Source: Xenopus tropicalis (lineage: Eukaryota; Chordata; Amphibia; Anura; Pipidae). Taken from it: a stretch of 64,000 bases of DNA. The stretch covers positions 102,018,829 through 102,082,828 of the forward strand of contig NC_030677.2 in assembly GCF_000004195.4 (NCBI RefSeq). Direction: 5' to 3'. The notes under the pieces were generated by a model that did no database searches, was not told the DNA's origin, and was given only the letters and a program-made list of their open reading frames with translations. Within the stretch, counting starts at the first letter, position 1. Each line of letters starts with the position of its first letter. The translations under genes and the position numbers were made by a program. This document shows positions 8,800 to 20,168 of this stretch, in pieces.

Positions 8800-11700
8800 C
8801 TGCAAAGAAAAGTGTGTGTTATTAACATGTGAGATGAAGTATATACATTTAAAGCGGACCTGTCACCCTAAGAAATAAGTCCAAATTATTTTCTATATTG
8901 TTAGTTGAGCAAAATAAACTTTACTTACTCTATATAAATAATATAAATCTTGTTTCCTTCCATCTCGGAATTACTCAGTCAAAGCAAGCAGGCAGCTACC
9001 ATTTTGTGGGCACTGTTATTAAGACAAGCTTTGTATCATGCCAAAATCTTATTTATGTGCCACAATGGGGGACCAGATGCCCATGCCCATGCACTGGCTA
9101 CACAATTAGATGAGGAGGAGGGAGGGGAAAAGTGAGATGTGCAGTGACATCTAGGAAGTGCTGAATGGAAAGCTAAAGTTATTGTCTGCCCCACCTCTAT
9201 GCCTAAGGCATAGAGGCGGGGCAAGCAATATATGAGTGACAGCTGTGATTTTTAAATGCCTTTATAATGGGTTTGGATGTGTTAATATAAAAATGAATTT
9301 GGGTTTCATGTTTAATTTGAACAGGACTTTTATTATACAGATTTTCAGGTCTGGGTGACAGGTCCACTTTAATAAAGGTTCATGCATCCTTATTCAAAAT
9401 GTTGCCAAACAAAATGTTTATAATCTAGTACAGGTATCGGACCACTTATCCGGAAACCAGTTATCCAGAAAGCTCCGAATTACGGAATGCCCGTCTCCCA
9501 TAGACTCCATTTTAATCAAATAATTCAGAATTTTAAAACGGATTTCCTTTTTCTATGTAGAAATAAAACAGAACCTTGTAATTGATTCCAACTAAGATAT
9601 AATTAATCCTTATTGGATGCAAAACAATCCTATTGGGTTTAATTAATGTTTTATTGATTTTTTAGTAGACTTAAGGTATTGCGATCCAAATTACGGAAAG
9701 ACCCCTTATCCGGAATACCCTTGGTCCCAAGCATTCTGGATAATGGGTCCTATACCTGTACCAGCATAACATGAAATGTTCAGTTTTTCATGGGGCAGTT
9801 CACCTTTTCATTGTATCACTGTTAGTATCATGTAGACCAGGGGTCCACAAACTTTCTTGATCGTGAACCACACCAGATTAATTACTCTTGCAACCAATCA
9901 GCAGTTTGCAACTCATAATGGAAGCTCAAAAGACTGATGTGCATTATGTAGAATCCCTATAAAGCTCTGCATAAATGTGTCAGGGCTAGAATAAAAATGG
10001 CAAGGGGACTGATGGTTGCCACAGAACAGGTCATGAGTCATATATAGCCTTCCAGGTTACTGTCAGGTGGGTGCTTTTTCTGCAAAATTTAGATGGGATC
10101 ACATCCATGTAAGCAGGCAGAGGGGCTGCTGTAAGATACCATAGAAAGTCACTATTAATTGGGCCTGTTGGGCTGTTAAAACCTGGGTGTGTATTGCAAT
10201 GCCAGGGACTATTTTGAATTCCAGTCCAGGCCTGTATATGAGTTGTACTTTTGTGATTAAATTGTACAGACAATGTATAATTTTAAAGATGTAATTCCTA
10301 CTAAACTTGCAACTCTAAAGTTGGTCATAGATGTACCAAAAATGTGTGTGAAAATTTGTTTTGTACAATTTATTGATACATGTATAGGCAGCTTTAGACA
10401 TTAATCAAGTCTTTTTAATAACAGCAATCTTTTTAAAGTGAAGAAAGTGCCAGTTGTGGTCACCTATGATCAACACAAGTCCAATAGTGTGCTTTGAAAG
10501 TGCAGCAATAATCTGAATTGGTGTAATGAACAATAACTATCTTCCCCCTCAGGGATTTAAAATAAGAATTCACAGAAGAACCTTGTTTAAATATATTTCT
10601 TTGCCCAACATTTGCTTTGTTGTATCAAGAAGGTAGGTTTAAGTACAAAACTTCTCATCTCTTACATAGCTGTGCATGGTTTATTACAGAAAAAAGAGCT
10701 GTTGCAAGAAAACTTTTTCAGTTTATAATTAAGTGTATAATGCCCCTTTATGGACAAGAAAAGTGATATTCACTTTTTACCACAGGCGAGTGGTCCAGGA
10801 ATATTTCAGTACCAGCAGAAAACTCAGTATAGCAAAATTAAAATGTTACTATACTAATCCTGGGTGATAAGTAACTGTATTTACTGGTGGTACCTCTATT
10901 CATCTTGTCTTTTAAAGAATGTCAAATCTTACTGAATGTCATAGATGTCTATTGTAGGACCTACCTATCTCATCCTGCAGTTTGGAAGATAAGGTTGTCT
11001 TGTGAAGCTCCTCAATGTGTTTGGTCATCTGGTCCCGAGAGGCAGTTGAGAATGTACACTGCATACAGTTATAACTATCCCGTGTGTGCTCCCAAAGAAT
11101 TCGACTATTAGTTGAGTGTCCTGAAGCAACAAGATAACACAAAGTTATTAATCCCACCTAAAAATAAATGCATAAAAATCACTTTGAGGCAAAGGACACA
11201 AGGTTAAATTCCTAAGCTGCTCCCATATTGCTTCTTCTAATAATCTTTGAAATAATGCTTATTTTTTGCAGCAAAATGTTCTGTTTTAGATGTAGAGAAA
11301 TTCAGCAAGTACAGGAAAATTGAACTTTGCAATTTTTATCAGCCCGCGTATGGCCACCTTTACACACAGAAGGTAAAAGTGTCCAGATAGTAGTTCCTAG
11401 ATAGGAGTAAGCAGTATTGACTTACATAGTTACATTGGGTGGAAAAAAGACCAGAGTCCATCAAGTTCAAATCTTCCAAGTAAACCTGGCACACAAAAAC
11501 CTATACTGGCCTATCTATACACTCACATACATAAACCCATTCTGACCTATGTATATACCAGTTTTACCTTGTGTGCAGGTGATCAACAAATTAAACAGGT
11601 ACTAAATCAAAAATGCTTAATAGTATGTGCATCCACAAACATGATATTTGACATTATTACAGTCTACAGTCTCTTTCCATTCTGTTGATGGTTAATACTC

Positions 11701-14700
11701 AACTGTTGGACTAGTATTGCTCAAGTCCAGGAATCAGTTTGCAACTGTTGGCAAGATAAATACATCTCCCAGATAACCAGGCTAATGTGGAGAAGTTCAT
11801 ATAGAAACCTGTATTAGCCCTGAGAATAGACCTGTTAGGCAAGGCATTTTAAAGTGCTCTAATGACACATTTATATAGCGATATATAAAAAAAAGTTATA
11901 GAAAAAGTTGTAAGATCAAAATCTAAATAGGAGTTCACTTTACACACAGAAAACATAAGTTAATGTTAAATATACAGAATGTGGAATTATGTAATTAAAT
12001 CTGAAAACAAGAAGCCTAATTTATAAACAATGGTCATACAATAGATTTTAATGGATATTTTTCTACCGTTGGTCAAAGCCTTACTAACAAAAGGCATAGC
12101 CTTCTACCTCACCTTGGTTCTTTTTCCACACAGCGTTGGAGACAGGTAGGCCTTGGTTCCCGAGCAAGGGCCTGAGCCTGGAGACCTGAGATAAGGCGTA
12201 CGCAGAAGGGTGGATGTAAGGAAGATAAGAGCCAGCAACAGAGGAAGAGGAAGGGCTAGATATTCTCCCTGCAAACATGGAGGGATCAAGAAGAGGAAAA
12301 GGACTTGAAGTCTGAGAAACCAAAGTGCTCATTGATTGGTGAAGATCTTCAGAAAGGGAAGAGGTAGATGGTATTAAGGAGGATGTAGAAGGAACATCAG
12401 ATGCTGGGATAGGAGCCTCATTCTTGACACACTGGATAACACTGGTTTGGTTTTGTGTTGGCTGTGGTTGTGTTTCAGGCTTGGAATCAGTTGAAGAGGA
12501 CTGGGGTTGAGGATTTTGTATGGCTTGTGCTGCAGGGTTAGAACAGACATGAAGGTGCTTGAAAAGGGACCTGTGAGTGCGAAAGTGCTGCATACAGTTT
12601 TCACACCTGTAGAGAAATAAGAAAATATCTTAGACGATAGCATTGCATTAGTTAATAAGCATAGCTGCCAGGCTTATACAACAAATAAAAGAGAATATGA
12701 AGTTGATCTGCTGGAGACTGGGGCGCTAGCGGAATGGTGGTGGTATAAAAAACTTGAAATGAGATTAAAAAAAAAACAGTAAAAAAAACAGTAAGAAGCT
12801 TCACAGCTGTGAAGTCATTCGTTTTTGGAAACTGTTGCCTTTGTATTTTACCTCTTTACAGCTAGGATTTCAAAAGTTTTCCTGTTCAACCAATGGCCCA
12901 AGGAGTCCACTGAGACATGGATTTTTCGTTGTTCTTTTATTAGGTATTCTTCTGTTTAGGTCCTTTCCTGTTGCTTTACAACAAAAGATCGCTTAAAACT
13001 CTTGTCTTGCTCTATGTGGCTAAATGTTGTGTTGCTGTGGATTTTTTTTTTTTTTTTATTGTAGACAACAAAAACTTTGTTTAAAGAACATATCTGGAGA
13101 ACTGGATAGTAGGACCCAGACTAATACCAAGTTAAGAGGTGATACAAGGAGAATGCTCATTTGCTCTCTTAGATTCTGTCAGTTAAGCTGGCCATACACG
13201 CACCGGTGCATGTATGGTAACTCGACAAGGCTACAGATATTGCAAAAGGCTGTGGATATTGGTCGATCGGCCAGGTTAAAAGATTTTGATCGTATGCCAT
13301 TGAAGGCGCCCAAGCAAAATCTACGTTCAGGGCTGAATCAGCAGAATTTCTATTGTTTCTATTCCCATATCTGACGATTCAGCCCTGAACGATCTTTGCT
13401 ATGTGTATGGCCACCTTTAGGGTACAATTTGCTGTAAACACTTATTTACTGTGCTATATATTCTTGAAGTATTGGTAAATGGTTGATGTAGGCCAAGTTT
13501 GGAAGTTATTTAAAGAAGAAGGAAAGGCTAAGTCACTTGGGGTTGCCAAAATGTTAGGCACCCCCAAGTGACTTTAATTGCTTACCTTTTACCCCAGGCT
13601 GGTGCCCCTGTTAGGAGAGAACCGCACCAGCCCAGGGTACCTGCAGCGAGCGCTTCGTTCTTTCTGCTGGAAAAATCCTTGGGCTGGCGCATGCGCAGTA
13701 GAGTGAAAAGCCAACTTTTTTGTTAAAGATTGGCTTTTCACTCTACTGTGCAAGCCCACGAACAAGGAAGAGGAAACGCTTGCAGCTACCCTGGGCTGGT
13801 GCGGTTTTCTCCGAACAGGGGCACCAGCCTGGGGTAAAAGGTAAGCAATTAAAGTCACTTGGGGGTGCCTAACATTTTGGCACCCCCCAGTGACTTAACC
13901 TTTTCTTCTCCTTTAAATATTTACAAAGCACCAATATATTCCACAATGCTTTACAGCAAACCTTCAGATCACATACATACATAAGTTTCTTTTTGACTCA
14001 ATAGGGTTCATTTAGCAACACTGGGCAAATTTTCTCAAGGACAGTAATCCACAGCAACAAATTAGTGTTTGGCTTTTTTCAGCCAGCTGCAGGAAGAACA
14101 AATACTGCAACAATTTATTTGGTTGCTATGGTTACTGCCCATGGGCAAATGTGCCCAGTTTTGATAAGAGGCCCGTTACAATAGCTGCAGGAAATGAGCA
14201 TCCAATATGAAGCTGGCCATGGTGAGGGCAGTGAGGTTGTGGAATACCCTTCCTAGTGATGTGGTAATGGCAGATTCTGTTAATGCCTAAAGGTGCCCAT
14301 ACACCTTAAGATCCGCTCGCTTGGCGATGTCGCCAAGCGAGCGGATCTTCTCCCAATATCCCTCACCTATGGGTGGGTGATATCGGGAGAATCCAGGCTA
14401 ATTTGATCATTTGTCCCTGGGGCCAAACGATCGAATTATAATGACGGGCATAGGCAAAGTCGGTCCGGGGACCGCATCAACGAGCCGATGCGGTCCCTGA
14501 TCCGACTAGATTTTTAAACCTGCCCAATCGAGATCTGCCCGATTTCAGGCCAGATATCGGTCGGGCAGTCTTGTCGGTAGTGCCCATACATGGGCCGATT
14601 AGCTGCCGAATCGGTCTAAGCAACCGATATCGGCAGCTAGAATCGGCCCGTGTATGGGGACCTTTAAAGAGGGGCCTGGATGAGTCCTTGAACAAGCATA

Positions 14701-14765
14701 ATATCCAAGGCTATTGTGATACTAATATCTACAGGTAGTATTAATGATATATAGATATATTCTGA

Positions 14766-14840
<75 letters not shown>

Positions 14841-17800
14841 TACACACACACTCAGAATATATATATATATGTGAGTATGTGTTGGTATATATTGGTAAGT
14901 ATAGGTTGTGTGTGCTGGGTTTACTTGAAAGGGTTGAACTTGATGGACTCTGGTCTTTTTTCAACCCTATATAACTATACACAGACCAATAAAAACTACA
15001 GACTTGCCAGCTAATTGGCCTGTGTATGGGGTCCTGGGGAAGTGTTATTTGATTGATATCTAGCTAAAATTGTCAGATATTGATTGGACAAACTTGAAGT
15101 CCATCTGCTTTAGGCACCTGTTACAACGCAGATCAATGTTATTTGGTCTACCACAGGCTGCCACTACAGGTGATCAACTCATTTGGCAACCAAATAAGCA
15201 AATTTTATCATTTATGGATAGTCAAAAGATCCAAACTCTCCTGTTAGGAAATGCAATATTGTCAGCCACACATATCCAGATTATTAGAGAAGAGCAAAAC
15301 CTTTTCACCAAATACAGTCTTACAGCAAAATTTGTGGTGTCCCAAACAGCAAAAATGTTTTGGAATCATTATTACGCCTCGCTATGACCCTTCTCCAGTC
15401 TTAAGGTGCTGCTGATTTGAGTCCTTCAGACTAAAGGTGGCCATACACGAGCAGATCCGCTCGCTTGGCGATGTCGCCAAGCGAGCTGATCTTCCCCCGA
15501 TATCCCCACCTACGGGTGGGCGATATCGGGGACCATTTAGGTAAAAAAAATAATCCGATCATTTGGCCCTGGGGCCAGACGATCGGATTATGTGGGCGGC
15601 AATGGGGCAGTCGGATCGGGGACCGCATCAACGAGCCGATGCGGTCCCCGATCCGACCAGATTTTCTAACCTGGCCGATCGAGATCTGGCCAATTTCAGG
15701 CCAGATATCGGTCGGCCAGGCCGATCTGCTCTCCCCATACACGGGCCGATATCGGTATCGGGGACCATTTAGGTAAAAAAAATAATCCGATCATTTGGCC
15801 CTGGGGCCAGACGATCGGATTATGTGGGCGGCAATGGGGCAGTCGGATCGGGGACCGCATCAACGAGCCGATGCGGTCCCCGATCCGACCAGATTTTCTA
15901 ACCTGGCCGATCGAGATCTGGCCAATTTCAGGCCAGATATCGGTCGGCCAGGCCGATCTGCTCTCCCCATACACGGGCCGATTAGCTGCCGAATCGGTCC
16001 AAGGGACCGATATCGGCAGCTATAGTCGGCCCGTGTATGGCCACCTTAATATGGCAGTTTATCTGCCCTTTTATTGGGACTCCCAATGGGCCTATCTGAC
16101 TGATATCTCACAGAAAATTGGTCAGATGTTGATTGGGCTGGTCTGATTTTCCCATTGGATTGGGGACAGCATGGGCTCAGGGATGTGGTCCTTGCTCTGA
16201 TGGCTCCTATCCCTGTCCTTGTGATCTGATCATTTGGCTCTAGAGAAAAATTATTGGATTATAACAATATCACCCACCTTAGTTGGGCATATTGGGGGGG
16301 GAAAGATCAACAAATTAGCATATAGAGCAGATCTCATAGTGTATAGCCACCTCAAGGAACCGTCTAGATGCTGTGCTTGGAAGAAGTTGACAACATGGTA
16401 GTCTTTTTTTTCTACGAAGAACAGCTAAAGTATAGTGGAAAGGATCCAGTTTTACTACAAATTATACATAATTAACTTAACCCTCAGCCCAAATGATCAC
16501 ACAATACCGAATACAGTTTTCATGAGGCTAAACTGAAAAAAAACCAAACAAACACATATCAAGATCATTGTTTTCACACAAAATGAACTCCCAAAAACAT
16601 GATAACACAACTTATCATTTGTACCACCAATCTCACATTCAGTTATATGCCACTTACTTGAAGTAGCGATTAGGCTTGTAGTGGACCTTGAGATGGTTCA
16701 TGAGATCTTGCATGCTCGCCAGTTCCTCTGTACAGCCAGGCATAGAGCACGAAAACCGTTTATCTGAATAACAAAGCAATTGTTATCAAATACAAATAAA
16801 ACAGTAGCCTGCACATTTATTGTCTGTTTGTTGAATCAAGGTGGGATTGAACTTAAAGGTGGCCATACACGGGCCGATTTCAGCCATAAGCATTGTGAAG
16901 GCATGTGGACCTCCTGGAAAATGGACCTTTGCCAGAACCCTACACCCGTGGGATTCTTATAAGAGATAAGGACAGAATTCTTTTATTCTATAGGAGAGTG
17001 TTGGTCCCACTTTAAACGGTATAGTATTCACTTAAGACTGTGTAAACTAGCTGATTACCGGCCAGTGACTCTGTGGGTTTGTAGTGGACTGACACATGGG
17101 AGATCAGGTCCTGCATATTGAAAAATAAGCGATTGCAGCCATAGCTTGAGCACCGATGACCTCTCCCTGAAAAGTACAAAACCGATGAAAGAGAGGTTAA
17201 ATTAGAGCAAAGTCAAGAGATAAGCTTGAAACACAGGATAAAATGTGCACTTTTTGTCCAATTTTTCCACTTACTGATTAGGTGGATATAAGTCCTATGG
17301 ATTATCTGGATCACTAGGTTAAAGACTTGGTCTGTGCTGCTCTGGACCAACTGATCAGGCCTGAATTTATGGAAAGGCCACAAAGACCTTGGCCTAGGGT
17401 GGTAATGCCGATCTGTTGCCTAATAGAGGTTGAAGAAAGAATGGAGCTGCATTGGGTGGGGGGGGGGGGGGAAGATTCGTAAAATGTTTGAATTTCTTGC
17501 CAACCAAGTTAACAACTCCATTCTTCCTTTCTTGCAGTGCTGGGATAATAGCAAGCAGGGAGTTAATGTGGCTGGATCGCAGCTAGGAGTGCAGTCATGA
17601 AATGAAGTGGGGGTGCAAAGCAAGGGCGGTAACGGCAGCAGTGAGGGGGGTGGGCATGATGGGGCGCATTGCCTGCACCAGCCTAGGGGTGAATAATTTT
17701 AAAATCCGGCCCTGCAATCGATGTCCCTATACATGCTTCAAGTAGATCAATGGTTGGTCCTTTTTTTTTAAACTTTGGTCAATCAACTGCGACCACAGCA

Positions 17801-20168
17801 GGCAAAATTAATGTTAAGACACACACAAGGATGAAAGGGTAAAGGAATATTCAGTACTTACGTCCTGTCTGGAGTAGTCGTTTTCGCCCCCCATCCCTCT
17901 CCCTTTTTATGGCTGTTCTGCCACCTCTGGAGGCCTGCTTAGCACAAGAAACAACATCTGTACGTTGTGCCTCAGCCCCCTGGCTTTCCTCCCGATTCTA
18001 AAAATACAGAAAGAGTGATCATCATAAACAATGGTAGTTCCACAATAAAAATCTATACAGCAGGAAAAATAATAAACGCACACACCACCACACATGATGA
18101 CATGGGTCATTCATCTCAGTAACTGAGTTACTCAACCAGACTGGGCCGTCCCTCTCCTAGTATGGTGGAAATGCATGTAGATCCATAAACGTGCATGTTC
18201 TACATTTCTCCACTCCACAAAAGAGTTTACATTTGCCTTACACAATGCTGTGAGATGAAAGGTGGGTAAACACCCTACTAGCGGTGACTATACACGTACA
18301 AGTCTTATATGTTTTTTTGTAGGCTGGGTCAACAGTCAGTGGGTCTCTGCTGGTTTATCAATTGGGCAGGTTTAAAAATTTAAACTGCTGATGCATCATG
18401 TCGATCAGTGCTTTGATCGACATATAATTTCATATACTCAAGGGCATCCTATTGTAAGGGTATTTTGCGCATTGCCTGATTAACATAAATTCTCAAGTAC
18501 ATGCTGGTGTATTGCAGCTGTGGAAGTAAAGAGAAGCTGCAATGTTTTGAACGGTACGGATGTGTGTCCGAGTGATCAATGGATGGATATTGTAGATTTT
18601 TTTATGGCCCCTCCTTTGATATTCATCTGGTTGCACAGAATAGGAGGTAACATAACATATGCATAATAAATTAATTTCAATATAGTTTGTTAGAATATGT
18701 AAATTTACCAGTATTTGGGGGCCCTAAATTGAATTTGCTGTGGGGCCCTGTAACATCTAGTTAGCCCACTGCTTTTACACCTATATGAACTAAATGGTTC
18801 CTGTAAACTGGCTAAAAGCTATACTGCTAATTAAAGGCCTATCGCACATGGGGCACAGATAGTGAATTTGGAGTTGTATGTCTATGTAATCTGTTATCCA
18901 AAAACCTATAATCCAGAAAGCTCCAAAACACAGAAATGCAATTTCCCACAGACTTCTATTAAAATGCATAAGTAATATTTTTATCACTGTTTTTTAATAC
19001 ACAGTGTACTTTATTAACAGATTATAATAATACTCAGTCAGCAAATTTTCCAGGTATTCAGTCTTGCTAATATGAAGTACCTTGTGATCATAACTGTAGT
19101 TTCAAGTTATTACTAATTGGCCATTTACATTCATATTCAGTAATAAATTATAATAGTAAGAAATAATAGCAATATTCCGTACAGCTCTACTGAGAATGCC
19201 ACAACCAATGCATGTAACATGGCAGCTTCACTGGGTTTATAAAGGACTACCTTTACCACAAAACATAAAATAATCATAAGCCAGGGACAGACAACATTAA
19301 AGACATTCTGCTTTTATGAGATAATTATATATACATTAGTGGTTTATTGCCAAAGGTTGGTATGTAATACATTTAAAATAAGACCACACTTAACATTAGA
19401 ATGCTCAGAAATAAGAATAATTACTGTATGTATATGTATACTGTTATTTATATAGAGCTACTTATGTATGCAGCACTGTACAACACAATATATTAATAGA
19501 ACAAATAGGGGTCATTACATTAATAGATACAAAGTACAGTTACAAGATTAAGGGCCAAGTGTCAAAGAGACAAGAGGAAGGAGTTTCTTGCCCTGTGAAG
19601 GTTACAATCTAAGTGGGTAACAGACACAAGCAGGAGTCTACAGTGGTTGTCACTGCACTATAAGTGCCAGAACCGAGCCTTTATTTTAGACTGTTTATTA
19701 TCCCTTGTAACCACTCAGCCTCAGCACTTCCTTATTATCTGCTCCACTGGCTAGAAAGGAAGTCTCATAAATTAAGGTATATGTAAAATACAACCAGGAC
19801 ACTTATTGTAACCCCCAGTGTGGCACAGTAAGAACTCCTGCTCTTCTTACTGTGCCACACAGAGGCTCAGATACAAGAAGCCTGGTTTGCCCCTTTTGTA
19901 GAAATCTATAAGTGAAAAGCCACAGCTATTGTTTCCTCTCACGGACATATCACTGCAACTCATTCCCAACAATAGATTTATAGAAATAAATGTAAATGAT
20001 CTGAAGTCCTATGATTACATACATGCATAACACTTAGTATGGCAGAAGTAGCTCTGTGAAAGCATGCATGAAATCACACTTTGGAATTTGTGCAGCAAGG
20101 AAATGGGATTTACGGTAGTGTAGAGGCGGATCTCACAATGACACCCCACCGGCTCCCTCACCTACCAT
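8723..20168 (-). CDS. ZNF414: Zinc finger protein 414, seven proposed coding exons
   Basis: Exons in gene order: 20168-20166 (ATG only, proposed), 17997-17862, 17166-17059, 16763-16658, 12606-12113, 11120-10965, 8799-8723. All junctions are GT-AG and all phases agree. The last six total 1077 nt; with the ATG the product is 359 residues. Three fingers cluster at residues 52-74, 88-110 and 119-139, followed by a Ser/Pro/Gln-rich stretch, a fourth finger at 301-322 and a short acidic/Pro tail. The words HYKPNRYFKCENC, FRTHRSLFKHLHVC and MQCTFSTASR match vertebrate ZNF414 as I remember it, and the neighbour MYO1F agrees with human 19p13.2 order. A nuclear role is inferred from the fingers; the target is unknown. 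Confidence 0.88.
8849..9372. mobile_element. TTAA-type MITE in ZNF414 intron
   Basis: Flanked by TTAA (8849-8852 and 9369-9372). Inverted termini AGCGGACCTGTCACCC / GGGTGACAGGTCCACT. Non-coding, Kolobok/T2-like by its target site. Confidence 0.8.
9429..9760. mobile_element. Palindromic-end MITE, TACAGGTAT family
   Basis: Begins TACAGGTATCGG and ends CCTATACCTGTA. The arms share 'cttatccgg' and 'aattacgga' words in inverted orientation. Other full copies lie at 38081-38400 and 57774-58088. Partial copies lie near 18886, 29243, 33156 and 52364. Superfamily not assigned; TA at both ends would fit Tc1/mariner but is not decisive. Confidence 0.75.
9838..9990. mobile_element. hAT terminus fragment
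   Basis: CAGGGGTCCACAAAC followed by 'gtgaaccacacc' resembles the CAGGGGTCCCCAAAC hAT terminus family at 45251. The opposite end was not found. The remaining intron to 10964 shows no other recognised feature. Confidence 0.4.
10965..11120 (-). CDS. ZNF414: ZNF414 exon with fourth zinc finger
   Basis: Encodes residues 283-334, ending one base into codon 335. C301-x2-C304 and H317-x4-H322 form a C2H2 finger (YNCMQCTFSTASRDQMTKH...). It is preceded by SRILWEHTR, a stretch I recall as conserved in ZNF414. Acceptor ttgttgcttcag and donor GTAGGT are good. Confidence 0.88.
11420..11575 (-). mobile_element. CR1-type LINE 3'-end fragment
   Basis: Matches the 3' end of the LINEs at 21675 and 50440: 'aaaaaagaccagagtccatc', 'aagttcaa', 'ctatacactcacatacataaac'. 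Diverged and non-coding. The rest of this intron (11576-12112) holds nothing I recognise. Confidence 0.65.
12113..12606 (-). CDS. ZNF414: ZNF414 large exon, third finger and S/P/Q-rich linker
   Basis: Starts with C119-x2-C122-x12-H135-x3-C139, a C2HC variant finger (CENC...HLHVC). A 140-residue low-complexity region rich in Ser, Pro, Gln and Thr follows (e.g. PQPQSSSTDSKPETQPQPTQ) and ends in VWKKNQ. The linker separates the three-finger cluster from the C-terminal finger. It is one 494-nt exon without a stop, with acceptor ttctctacag and donor GTGAGG. Confidence 0.9.
13186..13416. mobile_element. Harbinger-like MITE
   Basis: TTA duplications lie at 13183-13185 and 13417-13419. Ends AGCTGGCCATACACGCACC / tgtatggccacct. 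Carries an inverted 'tcagggctgaatc' / 'gattcagccctga' hairpin shared with the copy at 20743. Non-coding. Confidence 0.75.
13510..13916. mobile_element. TTAA-type MITE with long hairpin
   Basis: TTAA lies at 13510-13513 and 13913-13916. Almost the whole element is an inverted repeat: the arms contain 'ggctaagtcacttgggg', 'aggctggtgcccctgtt' and 'gagtgaaaagccaac'. A second copy lies at 35890-36315. An ORF across it is only palindrome-derived. Confidence 0.8.
13990..14175. repeat. Small inverted-repeat element
   Basis: The arms 'actgggcaaatttt' and 'aaatgtgcccagtt' face each other about 130 bases apart, with 'ggttgctatggttactgcccatgggc' between. A similar motif (ggttgctatgg, gggcaaattt) occurs at 30949-31067. 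Probably a MITE; ends not resolved. Confidence 0.45.
14291..14663. mobile_element. Harbinger-like MITE inserted in LINE tail
   Basis: Ends AGGTGCCCATACACC / gtgtatggggacct, flanked by TAA (14288-14290) and TTA/TAA (14664-14667). Same subfamily as 6672 and 15435 (gatccgctcgcttggcgatgt, gatgcggtccc). The LINE reads continuously on either side, which fixes the insertion. Confidence 0.8.
14768..14868. repeat. (AT)n / (CA)n microsatellite
   Basis: About 60 bases of AT dinucleotides, followed by CA repeats and a further short AT run. The overlapping Tyr-Ile ORFs on both strands are artefacts of this repeat. Confidence 0.95.
14990..15210. mobile_element. Decayed Harbinger-like MITE piece
   Basis: 'ccagctaattggcctgtgtatgggg' and later 'gatatctagc...ttgtcagatattgattgg' are diverged forms of the MITE family. 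Ends not definable. 15211-15430 is unassigned intron. Confidence 0.4.
15435..16046. mobile_element. Harbinger-like MITE with internal tandem duplication
   Basis: TAA lies at 15432-15434 and 16047-16049. Ends AGGTGGCCATACACG / tgtatggccacct. A 232-bp offset repeat inside (about 15525-15750 and 15757-15982) appears identical base for base, which lengthens this copy by about 230 bp relative to the copy at 6672. The family is palindromic, so ORFs on both strands here are artefacts. Confidence 0.85.
16050..16356. mobile_element. Older, diverged copy of the same MITE
   Basis: Directly beside the previous copy. Contains diverged forms of its internal words: 'actgatatctcacag', 'gatctgatcatttggctct', 'aaaaattattggatta', 'cacccacctt', 'gtgtatagccacct'. 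Strongly mutated. Confidence 0.6.
16658..17166 (-). CDS. ZNF414: ZNF414 exons with first and second zinc fingers
   Basis: Two exons, 17166-17059 and 16763-16658. Finger 1: C52-x4-C57-x12-H70-x3-H74 (CSSYGCNRLFFNMQDLISH). Finger 2: C88-x4-C93-x12-H106-x3-H110 (CSMPGCTEELASMQDLMNH). Both use the wide C-x4-C spacing and share the MQDL core, so they look like a duplicated pair. The HYKP linker follows each. Junction phases fit: G|AT between them, AA|G to the next exon. Confidence 0.9.
17356..17714. mobile_element. hAT element with CAGGCC/CAGGGCCGGATTTT ends
   Basis: Left end CAGGCCTGAATTTATGG; right end ttaaaatccggccctg. The flanking 8-mers caactgat (17348-17355) and caatcgat (17715-17722) match at 6 of 8, an eroded hAT duplication. 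Contains a G-run and no coding region. Related to the copy at 46832. Confidence 0.6.
17862..17997 (-). CDS. ZNF414: ZNF414 second exon, charged N-terminal segment
   Basis: Encodes residues 2-46, rich in Arg, Glu and Gly (NREESQGAEAQR ... KRERDGGRKRLLQTG). The Arg/Lys cluster could serve nuclear import (inference). No Met is present, so the start must lie upstream. Donor C|GTAAGT completes a CGG codon with the next exon. Acceptor ctgtatttttag. Confidence 0.82.
17998..20165. other. ZNF414 first intron
   Basis: Contains a partial TACAGGTAT-family MITE at about 18886-18970 and a diverged repeat with 'atatagagctac...cagcactgtacaa' and 'aggttacaatctaa' at 19436-19620, similar to common amphibian short repeats. 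An inverted pair near 19829-19861 (cagtaagaactcctgctcttcttactg) forms a hairpin. No exon seen. Confidence 0.45.
20166..20168 (-). CDS. ZNF414: Proposed ZNF414 start codon at an exon end
   Basis: The minus strand reads tttaaATG|gtaggtgag: an ATG as the last three bases of an exon, with a strong donor. Joined to the exon at 17997 it gives Met-Asn-Arg-Glu in the correct frame. The 5' extent of this exon is unknown. Chosen because no in-frame ATG exists downstream before finger 1. Confidence 0.5.

Larger units (their letters stand above)
14226..14985 (+). mobile_element. CR1-type LINE 3' end, split by a MITE
   Basis: The plus-strand counterpart of the LINE 3' end at 21675-21960: 'gtgaggttgtggaa', 'agtgatgtggtaatggcag', then after the MITE 'gaggggcctggatgagtcc' and 'gggttgaacttgatgga'. 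The two halves join in sequence across the MITE at 14291-14663. The AT/CA microsatellite lies inside its tail. Confidence 0.75.

Noticed and set aside
14664..14982. Tyr-Ile repeat ORFs on both strands
   Set aside because: They are translations of the AT/CA microsatellite.
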